64,000 nt of DNA, from the NCBI GenBank assembly GCA_050008465.1, contig JBEKMO010000015.1:71490-135489 (forward strand). The letters run 5' to 3'. Source of the stretch: Fen-330 sp050008465 (GTDB lineage Bacteria; Acidobacteriota; Terriglobia; Bryobacterales; Bryobacteraceae). Each line of letters starts with the position of its first letter. Within the stretch, counting starts at the first letter, position 1. The position numbers were made by a program, and so were the translations under genes. Positions 25,367 to 33,761 of this stretch are shown in pieces. The notes beneath the pieces were generated by a model. The model did no database searches. It was given only the letters and a program-made list of their open reading frames with translations, and was not told where the DNA came from.

Positions 25367-25809
25367 ACCCTCGTCTGGGCAGGCCGATTGAAATCCTGCT
25401 GGTGGAAGACAGCCCCAGCGATACCGACCTGACCGTGGCGGCGCTGGCCGCCGCGAAAGTGTGCAACAGCCTCAGCGTAGTCGAAGACGGCGTGCAGGCG
25501 ATGGAGTTCCTGCGCCGCCAGGGCAACTACGCCCAGGCGCCCCGGCCCGATCTGATCCTGCTGGATCTGAATCTGCCGCGCAAAGACGGCCGGGAAGTGC
25601 TGGCGGAAATCCGGGCGGATGAGAAACTCACCGCCATTCCCGTGGTGGTGCTGACCACCTCGCAGGCCGAAAAGGACGTGCTGCAGGCCTATGCCCTCCA
25701 CGCCAACTGCTACGTCACCAAGCCCGTGGATTTTCAGCAGTTCCTCGAAGTCGTCAAAGCCATCGAAGGTTTCTGGCTTACGGTCGTCAAACTGCCTCCG
25801 GAGAAATGA
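25348..25809 (+). CDS. Rcp1-like single-domain response regulator
   Basis: 153 residues, one receiver domain with no output domain. Acidic pocket VEDSPSDTD, phospho-acceptor Asp in LILLDLNLPRKDG, conserved Thr in VVVLTTSQAEKD and Lys in CYVTKPVDFQQF. The long alpha4 region and C-terminal extension are typical of regulators partnered with phytochrome-class kinases. It overlaps the kinase gene by 19 bases and probably receives phosphate from it. Confidence 0.9.
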   Translation: MDTKIINPRLGRPIEILLVEDSPSDTDLTVAALAAAKVCNSLSVVEDGVQAMEFLRRQGNYAQAPRPDLILLDLNLPRKDGREVLAEIRADEKLTAIPVVVLTTSQAEKDVLQAYALHANCYVTKPVDFQQFLEVVKAIEGFWLTVVKLPPEK

Positions 25810-25908
25810 GGAAGCGGATGAAACCACGAAAGACCCAGCCCGGCGCAGGCGCAGGCGACGCCGGGCGTTGGCAATCGCGGGGACGATGAACACTCGGGAC
25901 CACACACC

Positions 25909-28818
25909 ATGAACACCGCCGGTATCCGCATCCTGCTGGTCGAAGACAGCCCGTCCGACGCCGAGCTGCTGCAAGAGACCCTCCACCAGGCTGGCGCGGG
26001 CCGTTTTGAGTGCACCTGGGTGGAGCGCCTGAACGACGCCCTCGCGCGATTGTACCAGGAATCCTTCGACGTGCTCTTGCTGGATCTGTCGCTGCCCGAC
26101 AGCTCCGGGCCGGACACCTTCCGGCGCGCGCAGAAAGAGGCGCCCGGCTTGCCCATCGTGGTGTTGACCAGCCTCAATGACGAAAGGCTTGGCCTCGCGG
26201 CGGTCCACGAGGGCGTCCAGGACTACCTGGTCAAAGGCCAGGCCGACGGCCGGCAGATTGCGCGCGCTATCCGGTACGCCATCGAACGCAAGCACGCCGA
26301 AGAGCAACTGCGCCAGCAGCGGGAATGGCTCCGCGTCACGCTCACCAGCATGGGCGAAGCGGTGATCGCCGGCGACACCGGCGGCCGCATCACCTTCCTC
26401 AATCCCGCCGCGGAGTCGCTCACCGGCTGGAAAGCGGAGGAGGCTCTGGGCCTGCCGATCCAGCGCGTGTTCCGGATCGTCAATGAACGGACCCGCCAGC
26501 CGGCGGACGATATTGTGGCGCGAGTGCTGAAGGAGAACTGCGTCGTCACGGTCGCCAATCAGATCGCGCTGCTCACCAAGGACGGCCGCGAAGTGGCCAT
26601 CGAGGACAGCGCCGCGCCGATCCTCGACGCCACGGGCCATGCGGCGGGCGTGGTGCTCGTGTTTCACGATGTCACCGAAAAACGGCGCGCCGAGACGGCC
26701 CTGGCGGCGGCGCACGCGGAGGTGGTGAATGAGAAGAACCGCCTCCTGGCCGTCATGGAGACTCTGCCCGTGGGTGTGGCCTTGGTGGACGCCTTGGGCG
26801 CCAACATCCAGTCCAACCGCGCGTTCGAGCAGGTATGGGGCGGCCCGGGGCCGCTGCCGCATTCGTTCGACGATTATTCCGCTTACAAGGCTTGGTCGGT
26901 GGACACCGGCCAGCCGGTCCAGCCAGAGGAATGGGCCTCGGTTCGCGCCGTGCAGAAGGGGGAAACGGTCGTTGGCCAGGAGATGCAGATCCAGCGATTC
27001 GACGGCACGCGCGCCTTTGTCTTGAACAGTGCCGCCCCCATTAGCGACGGGAGCGGCAAGATCGCCGGTGGCGCGGTGGCGATCATGGACATCACCGCCC
27101 GCAAGCAGGCCGAGGAGAGAATCCGCTATCAGAACGCAGTCCTGGAGGGAATCAACCGAATCCTCACGGAAGCCCTCACCCGCGACACGGATGAGGAATT
27201 GGGCCGCGTCTGTTTGGCGGTGGCCGAGGAGGTGACCCAGAGCAAGTTCGGGTTCCTCGCGGAGATCAACGCCGAGGGGCGCGTCGACAACGTTGCCATC
27301 AGCGATCCTGGTTGGGAGGCCTGCCGGATCGGGACTCCCGGCCAGCGCAAGGCGCCAGCCGGGTTCAAGATCCATGGCATCTATGGCCGCGTGCTGGTGG
27401 ACGGCAAAGGCTTCTTCACCAACGACCCGCGCAGTCACCCAGACAGCATCGGCGTCCCGGAAGGTCATCCGCCCCTCACAGCGTTTCTGGGCGTGCCCCT
27501 GAAACACGGCGGGAAAACCATCGGGCTGATCGCCGTCGGCAACCGGGAGGGCGGCTACCGTTCGCAGGACCTGGAAGCGTTGGAGGCCCTGGCTTTCGGT
27601 GTCGTGCAGGTCTTGATGCGGAAACGGGCCGAGCGGGCCGCGCGGGCCAGTGAAGAGCTGCTGCGTCAGGCGCAGAAGATGGAGAGCATAGGGCTGCTGG
27701 CGGGCGGCGTCGCGCATGACTTCAACAACCTGCTCACCAGCATCATGGGCAATGCAAGTCTGCTGCAGGACGAAGTGTTCGAGGAGAGCCGGGGCCAGCT
27801 CGACTCGATCCTCCTGGCGACGGAAAAAGCGGCCGATCTTACCCGGCAGTTGCTGGCGTACGCGGGCAAGGGCCGCCTGGTGGTCGAGAACCTCAACCTC
27901 TCCCGTATCGTCCGCGACATGACGGACCTGCTGCGCGCGTCTATCCCGAAGAAAGTGACGCTCAAGCTAGCGCTGAAGCCCGATCTGCCGGGAGTCGAGG
28001 AGGATCGTGGCCAGTTGCAGCAGATCGTCATGAACCTGGTGATCAACGGCGCCGAGGCGATCGGCGCGGATCAGACCGGGACAGTGACGATCACCACCGG
28101 AGCACAGGAGGTTTCCGAAACCGAACGCATCTCCGACGAGGTCACGGGCCGCTCCTTGGCGCCAGGAAGCTACGTTTGCATCGAGGTCGCGGACACCGGC
28201 TGCGGAATGGACAACGAGACCCGCAGGAAGATCTTCGACCCGTTCTTCACGACGAAGTTCATGGGCCGCGGCCTGGGGCTGGCGGCTGTGGCGGGCATCA
28301 TTCGGGCACACTCCGGAGCGATTCAGCTCGACACGGCGCCGGGCAAGGGCGCCACGTTTCGCGCGTTTCTCCCCGCCGGGGCGCCTCCCGATGCTCCGCG
28401 ACAGAGCGGGCGGCAGCCGGACCTCCGCGGGACCGAAACCGTTCTGTTGGTCGATGATGAGGCGATGGTCCGCGAGGTTAGCCGGAGTGCGCTCGAGCGG
28501 TACGGGTACAGGGTACTGGTCACGAACAACGGCCGGGAGGCGATTCGGATCTTCGAGGAGCACGCCGAAGAGATCGGCCTGGTCCTGGTGGATCTCATGA
28601 TGCCCGAGATGGGCGGCGATGAGGCGGTCAGCGTGCTGAAGAGCAAGTGCCCCGGCCTGAGAGTCATCGTCATGAGCGGGTACAGCGAATCGGAGGTCCT
28701 GAAAATGTTCGCGGGTAAGGGCGTGTCCGGCTTCCTGCAAAAGCCGTTCACGGCAACGCGGCTGGCCGAGGAAGTGAAGGCGGTTCTGACGAATGTGGCC
28801 GGCAACAGGCCCGATTAG
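25909..28818 (+). CDS. Hybrid sensor kinase (REC-PAS-PAS-GAF-HisKA-HATPase-REC)
   Basis: 969 residues without membrane segments. An N-terminal receiver domain (about 5-125; VEDSPSDAEL, LLLDLSLPD, DYLVKGQA) is followed by two PAS domains (about 135-395), a GAF domain (about 405-565), a HisKA domain (GGVAHDFNNLLTSIMGN), an HATPase_c domain (NLVINGAEAI; DTGCGMD; GRGLGLAAVAGI) and a C-terminal receiver (VDDEAMVRE; LVDLMMPEMGG; FLQKPF). Receivers at both ends suggest that it takes phosphate from another kinase and relays or buffers it. It lies 99 bases after the single-domain regulator and is probably in the same operon. Confidence 0.9.
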   Translation: MNTAGIRILLVEDSPSDAELLQETLHQAGAGRFECTWVERLNDALARLYQESFDVLLLDLSLPDSSGPDTFRRAQKEAPGLPIVVLTSLNDERLGLAAVHEGVQDYLVKGQADGRQIARAIRYAIERKHAEEQLRQQREWLRVTLTSMGEAVIAGDTGGRITFLNPAAESLTGWKAEEALGLPIQRVFRIVNERTRQPADDIVARVLKENCVVTVANQIALLTKDGREVAIEDSAAPILDATGHAAGVVLVFHDVTEKRRAETALAAAHAEVVNEKNRLLAVMETLPVGVALVDALGANIQSNRAFEQVWGGPGPLPHSFDDYSAYKAWSVDTGQPVQPEEWASVRAVQKGETVVGQEMQIQRFDGTRAFVLNSAAPISDGSGKIAGGAVAIMDITARKQAEERIRYQNAVLEGINRILTEALTRDTDEELGRVCLAVAEEVTQSKFGFLAEINAEGRVDNVAISDPGWEACRIGTPGQRKAPAGFKIHGIYGRVLVDGKGFFTNDPRSHPDSIGVPEGHPPLTAFLGVPLKHGGKTIGLIAVGNREGGYRSQDLEALEALAFGVVQVLMRKRAERAARASEELLRQAQKMESIGLLAGGVAHDFNNLLTSIMGNASLLQDEVFEESRGQLDSILLATEKAADLTRQLLAYAGKGRLVVENLNLSRIVRDMTDLLRASIPKKVTLKLALKPDLPGVEEDRGQLQQIVMNLVINGAEAIGADQTGTVTITTGAQEVSETERISDEVTGRSLAPGSYVCIEVADTGCGMDNETRRKIFDPFFTTKFMGRGLGLAAVAGIIRAHSGAIQLDTAPGKGATFRAFLPAGAPPDAPRQSGRQPDLRGTETVLLVDDEAMVREVSRSALERYGYRVLVTNNGREAIRIFEEHAEEIGLVLVDLMMPEMGGDEAVSVLKSKCPGLRVIVMSGYSESEVLKMFAGKGVSGFLQKPFTATRLAEEVKAVLTNVAGNRPD

Positions 28819-28905
28819 GCGCGGGGCAGCGCAAATCCGCGTGGACTGACTGCGGCACGCACGGGCACCCGCACATCCTGCGATCTACGAGTATGCGTCT
28901 GGACA

Positions 28906-28993
28906 GTGGGGCAGGCTTTACAGCCTGCGGACCCGCTTTCCAGCGGGTCCAGCCGGCCGGAAGGCCGGCTGCGGGCAAGATTGCCCGCCCCAC
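28906..28993. repeat. Composite REP element with four hairpins
   Basis: The element opens with GTGGGGCAGGC and closes with GCCCGCCCCAC, giving imperfect terminal inverted repeats. Between them are four consecutive perfect stems: GCAGGCT/AGCCTGC, GGACCCGCT/AGCGGGTCC, AGCCGGCC/GGCCGGCT and GCGGGCAA/TTGCCCGC. The head is the same as in the REPs flanking the RAYT relic at 19 kb. Confidence 0.85.
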
Positions 28994-29035
28994 ATCTCTG
29001 CCCCACCTGGGTTCCAGAATTGAGGGGCGGAGGCG

Positions 29036-29764
29036 CTACTTCTTGGACTTGAAGGTGCCGGTCACTTGCGTCGCGCCGTCCGCGACGGATACCGTCACCA
29101 GAGCCTGGCGCTGCTCGCCTTCGTCCTGCCCGGTAACCATGCCGCCATTGTCCTGCTTCATGGTGGTGACCTTGAGGCCGGCGCTCTTGAGGCCGGTTTC
29201 GTAAAACTGGAGGACCTGCTCGGGGGAGTCCTTGGTGGTGAACTGGAAACCGGCGGCGTCGCTGGTGTTGTCGGAGACCGAGTAGGTGCCGCGAGGGGTC
29301 ACGCCGGCATAGGCGGGAAACCAGGCGGGCAGCTTGACCGGGCCACCGGCGCCGAACGTGGCGGTCCCCTCGGAGGACTGCACCTTCATGGTGCCTGACT
29401 CGCCCTCCCCCTGGATAGTGACCTTCTCACCGTTTTCGCCCTCGAAGGAGATTCTGCCCTTCTTGACGTCTTCGAGATTCAGGGTGACGGTCTTCCCGGT
29501 TCTCTTGTCGCGGACGACGACCCTGCCATGGTCATCGTCAACCGAAACCACTTCGGCGTTAGGGTTGGCGGCGAGCGCGATCCTGGCGAGGGCGGCGGCG
29601 GGATTCCTCTGGAATACATGCACGCCATAGGAGAGTAAGACTATGGCGGCGATGCCGATGAGCAGAATGAGTCCCGCACAGCCCAGCAGGACCCAAACGA
29701 GGGGGCTGGTCTTCTTGGGCGGTTGTGCGGCGAGGGGCGGCGGCGGGGGAACGTAGCTGGCCAT
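29036..29764 (-). CDS. Anchored protein with proline-rich N-terminus, function unknown
   Basis: 242 residues: a short cytoplasmic proline-rich leader (YVPPPPPLAAQPPKK), one membrane helix (about 22-45, WVLLGCAGLILLIGIAAIVLL) and an extracytoplasmic part rich in beta structure. Residues 155-200 (FPAYAGVTPRGTYSVS) resemble a segment found in acidobacterial and myxobacterial hypotheticals. The start at 29764 has AAGGAG in good position. No enzyme motif is seen; the gene stands alone. Confidence 0.72.
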   Translation of the reverse strand: MASYVPPPPPLAAQPPKKTSPLVWVLLGCAGLILLIGIAAIVLLSYGVHVFQRNPAAALARIALAANPNAEVVSVDDDHGRVVVRDKRTGKTVTLNLEDVKKGRISFEGENGEKVTIQGEGESGTMKVQSSEGTATFGAGGPVKLPAWFPAYAGVTPRGTYSVSDNTSDAAGFQFTTKDSPEQVLQFYETGLKSAGLKVTTMKQDNGGMVTGQDEGEQRQALVTVSVADGATQVTGTFKSKK

Positions 29765-29934
29765 CGAAGTGATCTCCTTGGATCGGGATTGCGACTGCGC
29801 TGACGGGAAGATTATAGCAGGATGCGGGGCGCCGCCCAACGTTGCGATACCATGGGAGATTCAGGGAACAGAAGGTTGCACGACAGCGTCTTAGATTGCT
29901 TGAGGCAACTGAACCTGCATCGAGGTGTGACTCC

Positions 29935-31812
29935 ATGATCTCAATCCAGCGCGGCATTGCCGTAGTCTGCGTTCTTTTGCTGCTGACGCCCGTCGCGGGC
30001 GCGCAAGGCCCAGCCATCCAGAGCAACGGCGGCGGGCGGTTCTCGGGTCTGACCCGAAACTACCGGTTCCAGGAGCTGGCGCCCGTCGATCTATCGAACT
30101 CGAACCGGCTGGAGTCGCTGCTGCGGGCGGGCAACATCTATCTTTCGCTCCAGGACGCGATCGCGCTGACGTTGGAGAACAACCTGGACATCGCCTACCA
30201 GCGATACGGAGGGATGAACGCGTCGGCGAACCTCTTGCGGACCCAAGCGGGCGGACTGCTGCGCGGCGTGCCCACGAGTGTGCAAACGGCGACCACCAAC
30301 GCGCTCTCCCAGGCGGGCGTGACCAACGTGGTGGGCACCGCCAGCTCCGCCGCGAGTTCCAGCAGCAGCGCCGGGGGCACGATCATTACCGCAACCGGGA
30401 CGTCCATTCCGAATTTCGACCCTTCTGTCTACTGGACCTACGGCGCGTTCCACCAATCCAGCCCCCAGGCCAACACGGTGACTACCGGAACCACCAGCGT
30501 CCAGGTGAACGGCACGAGCTCGAGCGTCGGCTACCAGCAGGGTTTTGTAACGGGCACGTCGTTGTCGGTGGGTTGGAACACCAGCACGGTTTCCTCCAAC
30601 AACCTGTTCAACAACCTCAACCCGAACTCCGTCGCCAACGTGAATCTGACGGTCACCCAGCACCTGCTGCAAGGCTTCGGGATCGCGGTGAACAACCGGA
30701 ACATTCGAATCGCCCGGAACAGCCAGAAGATCACCGACCTGGCGTTCAAACAGCAGGTGATTACCACGGTGGCGCAGATCGTCGCGGCGTACTGGGACCT
30801 GGTGAGCTTCGGGGAGAACGTGAAGGTGAAGGAGCAGGCGCTGGCGCTGTCGCAGAGACTCTACGAGGACAACAAGAAGCAGGTGGAGATCGGCACACTG
30901 GCGCCGATCGAAATCGTGCGCGCCGAGTCCGAGGTGGCGACCAACCAGCAGGCGCTGGTGAACGCGCAGACCCAGGTGCTCCAGCAGGAGACTTTGCTCA
31001 AGAATGCGCTGAGCCGGACCGGCGTTGCCAGCCCCAGCATCTCGGAAGCGCACATCATCCCGACGGACCGCATCCGGGTGCCGGACATGGGGCAGATCGA
31101 ACCGGCTCAGGATCTGTTAGCGCGGGCCCTGGAGAACCGTCCGGAAGTGGCGCAGGGGCGCATCGCGATCGACAGCACGAAGATCGGCCTGGCCGGGACG
31201 AGGGCTGAATTGCTACCGTCGCTGGATGTCCAGGCTTCCTTGCAGAATAACGGGCTGGCCGGCCAGGCTACCCCCCTCGGACTCGCGGACCAGTTCTTCA
31301 TCGGCGGCGTCGGCGCGGCCATGTCGCAGGTGTTCAGGCGCAACTTCCCCAGTTATTCGGTGGGTTTCCAGTTGAGCATCCCGATCCTGAACCGCGCGGC
31401 GCGGGCCGACATGGTGATGGATCAGATCAGTCTGCGGCAGCAAGAGCTGAGCCAGCAGCGGCTGATCAATGGCATCCGGGTGGACGTGCGGAACGCGCTG
31501 ATCGCGGTGCAGCAGGCGCAGGCGGCCTACCAGGCGGCGGTGAAAGCGCGCCAACTGGCGGAGCAGGTGCTGGATGCCGAGCAGAAGAAATACGCGCTGG
31601 GCGCATCGACCATCTTCTTCGTGATCCAGTACCAGCGCGACCTGGCGCTGGCCCGTTCGAACGAGGTGGCGGCGGAGAGCGCTTCGGCCAAGGCGCAAGT
31701 GCAACTGGACCAGGCGGTGGGCCGGACGCTGGAAGTGAATAACATCTCGATCGACGAGGCGCTGACGGGCAAAGTGGCGCGGGCGCCGAGCGCGCTGCCC
31801 GCCGTTCCATAA
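29935..31812 (+). CDS. TolC-family outer membrane protein
   Basis: 625 residues with a signal peptide (1-22, cleavage after AGAQ). Two outer-membrane-efflux-protein repeats lie at about 60-390 and 400-600, with long coiled-coil helices (VKEQALALSQRLYEDNKKQV; QAAYQAAVKARQLAEQVLDA) and beta strands (YWDLVSFGENV; SYSVGFQLSIP). An insertion rich in Ser, Thr and Gly (about 110-205) interrupts the first repeat. It should form a trimeric outer membrane exit duct. No RND or ABC pump partner lies beside it, so the system it serves is unknown. Confidence 0.87.
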   Translation: MISIQRGIAVVCVLLLLTPVAGAQGPAIQSNGGGRFSGLTRNYRFQELAPVDLSNSNRLESLLRAGNIYLSLQDAIALTLENNLDIAYQRYGGMNASANLLRTQAGGLLRGVPTSVQTATTNALSQAGVTNVVGTASSAASSSSSAGGTIITATGTSIPNFDPSVYWTYGAFHQSSPQANTVTTGTTSVQVNGTSSSVGYQQGFVTGTSLSVGWNTSTVSSNNLFNNLNPNSVANVNLTVTQHLLQGFGIAVNNRNIRIARNSQKITDLAFKQQVITTVAQIVAAYWDLVSFGENVKVKEQALALSQRLYEDNKKQVEIGTLAPIEIVRAESEVATNQQALVNAQTQVLQQETLLKNALSRTGVASPSISEAHIIPTDRIRVPDMGQIEPAQDLLARALENRPEVAQGRIAIDSTKIGLAGTRAELLPSLDVQASLQNNGLAGQATPLGLADQFFIGGVGAAMSQVFRRNFPSYSVGFQLSIPILNRAARADMVMDQISLRQQELSQQRLINGIRVDVRNALIAVQQAQAAYQAAVKARQLAEQVLDAEQKKYALGASTIFFVIQYQRDLALARSNEVAAESASAKAQVQLDQAVGRTLEVNNISIDEALTGKVARAPSALPAVP

Positions 31813-31977
31813 AGCGGCCGGTTTCGGGAGTTCCGGTACTGGGCCGGCTTGAGCCCGCGCAGACCAGGCGTGGCTTGCCCGACCGCAGTTCGGGGGCGAA
31901 CTTCCGAGTCGCTGACGATCCGACTAGAACCTACGCGAGCCACGGCGGACTCGTCAGGCAACCCTGAGCAGTTGATG

Positions 31978-31999
31978 CAACATAACGGGCGTTATGTTG
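31978..31999. promoter_or_regulatory. Perfect 10-bp inverted repeat upstream of the SIR2-like gene
   Basis: CAACATAACG and CGTTATGTTG are separated by GG. The repeat ends 15 bases before the ATG at 32015. It could be an operator or a recombination-site remnant. Confidence 0.5.
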
Positions 32000-32014
32000 T
32001 AGCCTGGAAGGAAC

Positions 32015-33052
32015 ATGACAACCTATGTGCTTGGTGCTGGTGCCTCACTTCATGCCGGATATCCACTTTGTTCGGAGCTGTGGCCAAAGGTGGTCACATG
32101 GGTCATTGAAACACACCCTCCAGACTCGGAATACCGGCAAGCAATCGACGTCGTCACCACGCTAAATGGCCCAGTTCTGGATGTGGAGGGTCTGTTTACC
32201 GACCTCGATCTCGGTCGGGGAGCGTTTCGCACGTTGACTGAAGATCAGCAAAAGAGGTTAAACGGAAGGATTTGCCGTTGTCTCGGAGACTATATCAAGA
32301 GTATTTGCAAACAACGTCGCGGAGCACCGCTGTACGAAGCTTTCGCGCACCGCATCGAGAAGGGGGATGTAGTCGTAACGTTTAACTACGACGTTTCCTT
32401 GGAGAATGAACTGGTTCGCGCCCAGAAGTTTCGCGTCCGGAACGGGTACGGCTCCAGCCTTGAGGCGGATTGGGATGAACCCGATTCAGATGTGACGGTA
32501 CTGAAGCCCCATGGAAGCATCAATTGGATTGCACTGTTATTTGGGGGCGCTACAGGTGGCCCTCGGCACGTTTCCAACAGTCTTGGGGAGCGACCGTTTG
32601 TTGACAACGTGGATTCCGTTTTTCCTGACTATCCGAGCCGTGTCTTGGACAAGACCTTTTCGGGCGGCGGGGTCGCCCCATTGGCCACCCTCATACTGCC
32701 TACTTACGAGAAGGAGTTCTCGGTCAGAACGTCCCTGGGCACCGAGTGGATTCCGTTTTACGAGTCGCTCTGGTCACAAGCCGCTGAGTCTTTGGAGCGC
32801 TCAGACCGGATTGTCATCATTGGCTACAGTATGCCGGATGCAGATTACCGCTCCCGTGCGCTGCTCCTTTGGAACACTAACAAGCGGGCAGAGGTCTTCG
32901 TCTGCTGTGCCTCCTCGAACGAGACCGTGAAAGCCCAGTTTAGGAACCACGGCTTCGGGCGAGTGCGCGACATGGGAGGCTTTGCAGATTTGGCTCGAGT
33001 TTGGCTCCCGACAGTGCGGGGCGTCAGCCGGCAAGCGCCCGGTAGAGGGTAA
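32015..33052 (+). CDS. SIR2-like domain protein, probable acquired defence gene
   Basis: 345 residues. The N-terminus TYVLGAGASLHAGYP is the Gly-rich NAD-binding loop of SIR2_2 (PF13289-type) domains; NYDVSLENEL, LKPHGSINW and IVIIGYSMPDAD are other conserved positions. Members of this group act in several anti-phage systems, usually by NAD depletion, but no partner gene is present here. Base composition is visibly less GC-rich than its neighbours, and a serine-recombinase tail overlaps its 3' end, so horizontal acquisition is likely. Confidence 0.75.
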   Translation: MTTYVLGAGASLHAGYPLCSELWPKVVTWVIETHPPDSEYRQAIDVVTTLNGPVLDVEGLFTDLDLGRGAFRTLTEDQQKRLNGRICRCLGDYIKSICKQRRGAPLYEAFAHRIEKGDVVVTFNYDVSLENELVRAQKFRVRNGYGSSLEADWDEPDSDVTVLKPHGSINWIALLFGGATGGPRHVSNSLGERPFVDNVDSVFPDYPSRVLDKTFSGGGVAPLATLILPTYEKEFSVRTSLGTEWIPFYESLWSQAAESLERSDRIVIIGYSMPDADYRSRALLLWNTNKRAEVFVCCASSNETVKAQFRNHGFGRVRDMGGFADLARVWLPTVRGVSRQAPGRG

Positions 33053-33281
33053 CGCGCCCCACATTCAACAGGCCGGCCACGTACTGCCGGGATTCGCCTT
33101 CGTCGATCAGCTTGCGGGCGTGGTCGATCTGCTGGCCGGTGAGCTTGGGCTTCCGCCCGAATTTCACACCGCGGCGCTGCGCGGATTTCACACCGGCGCG
33201 GGTGCGCTCGGTGATGAGGCTGCGTTCAAGCTCGGCAAGTACGCCGATCATCTGCCACATGGCGCGGCCCGTGGGCGTCTC
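33024..33281 (-). pseudogene. Serine recombinase (resolvase/invertase) C-terminal fragment
   Basis: The translation ETPTGRAMWQMIGVLAELER continues through SLITERTRAGV and GRKPKLT to a helix-turn-helix ending RVTLYRALAG. This is the last third of a Pin/Hin-type invertase; the catalytic Ser domain is absent and the homology begins abruptly at 33281. It overlaps the SIR2-like gene's end by 29 bases on the opposite strand. Confidence 0.85.
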
Positions 33282-33466
33282 GGTATCCCGAGCTTGAGGA
33301 CGAGCTTGACCAGCTTGCTGATATTGTCCTTGCCGCCCACGGAAGTGACGGACACGTTCCGCTCATCTAGCTGCTTGGGAAAGAGCTCTTTGGCGGTGGC
33401 GCGCACGATGAAATAGTCGCCAGCCGTCCAGTCTCCTTCTGGTGCGGTAGCAGGGGTGTTGGTTCG
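33282..33466 (-). pseudogene. Possible OLD-family TOPRIM nuclease fragment
   Basis: The minus frame lacks a start codon. It reads GDYFIVRATAKELFPKQLDE, then RNVSVTSVGGKDNISKLVKL, and breaks at the recombinase homology. The stretch LDERNVSVxSVGGKDN...LGIP resembles the TOPRIM part of OLD-like ATP-dependent nucleases. The assignment is tentative, but the codon pattern is protein-like and no start or stop fits an intact gene. Confidence 0.35.
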
Positions 33467-33611
33467 ATGTTGCGAAGCGATGGAGGAGACGAGTTCCGAG
33501 GCCGAGATCGGTCACGGCCCCAACTCCCTGTGCCACCACACGATCATTGCATTCTTAAACAGCTCTGTGCCACAAAAATCACCGCGAACTGGCCTGATTC
33601 AGTGTATAGTC

Positions 33612-33617
33612 TATAAT
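33612..33617 (+). promoter_or_regulatory. -10 box of the decaheme cytochrome gene
   Basis: A consensus TATAAT. Transcription from it would give a leader of about 138 nt with AGGAGA/TCTCCT and other short inverted repeats before the ATG at 33762. No good -35 was found, so an activator may be needed. Confidence 0.5.
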
Positions 33618-33761
33618 GATAAGGAGATCCTCTCCTCTGCTTCGGTGTTGCAAAATGCAACCACTGATGTTGCGAAGTTATGCGCGGGCAGCCCAATAGC
33701 TCGACCACACGGCAACGGCAGCCCTGGGCGTGGAGAGCACCCCCTCGTCAGGAGAAACACT

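Noticed and set aside
31978..31999. Integron attC site before the SIR2-like gene
   Set aside because: CATAAC/GTTATG resembles attC core ends, but the long imperfect stem of an attC is lacking, no second site follows the gene, and no integrase is present.
32982..33416. 144-residue plus-strand frame after the SIR2-like gene
   Set aside because: It is the antisense of the recombinase fragment and the TOPRIM-like fragment, both of which read as proteins on the minus strand.
33617..33761. GEMM (cyclic-di-GMP/cGAMP) riboswitch upstream of the decaheme cytochrome
   Set aside because: The characteristic GGCAAAC and GGACGCAAAGCC blocks are not found in the leader.
33456..33761. 102-residue N-terminal extension of the decaheme cytochrome
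   Set aside because: No signal or domain is encoded, the stretch contains the promoter, and a ribosome-binding site with signal peptide begins at 33762.
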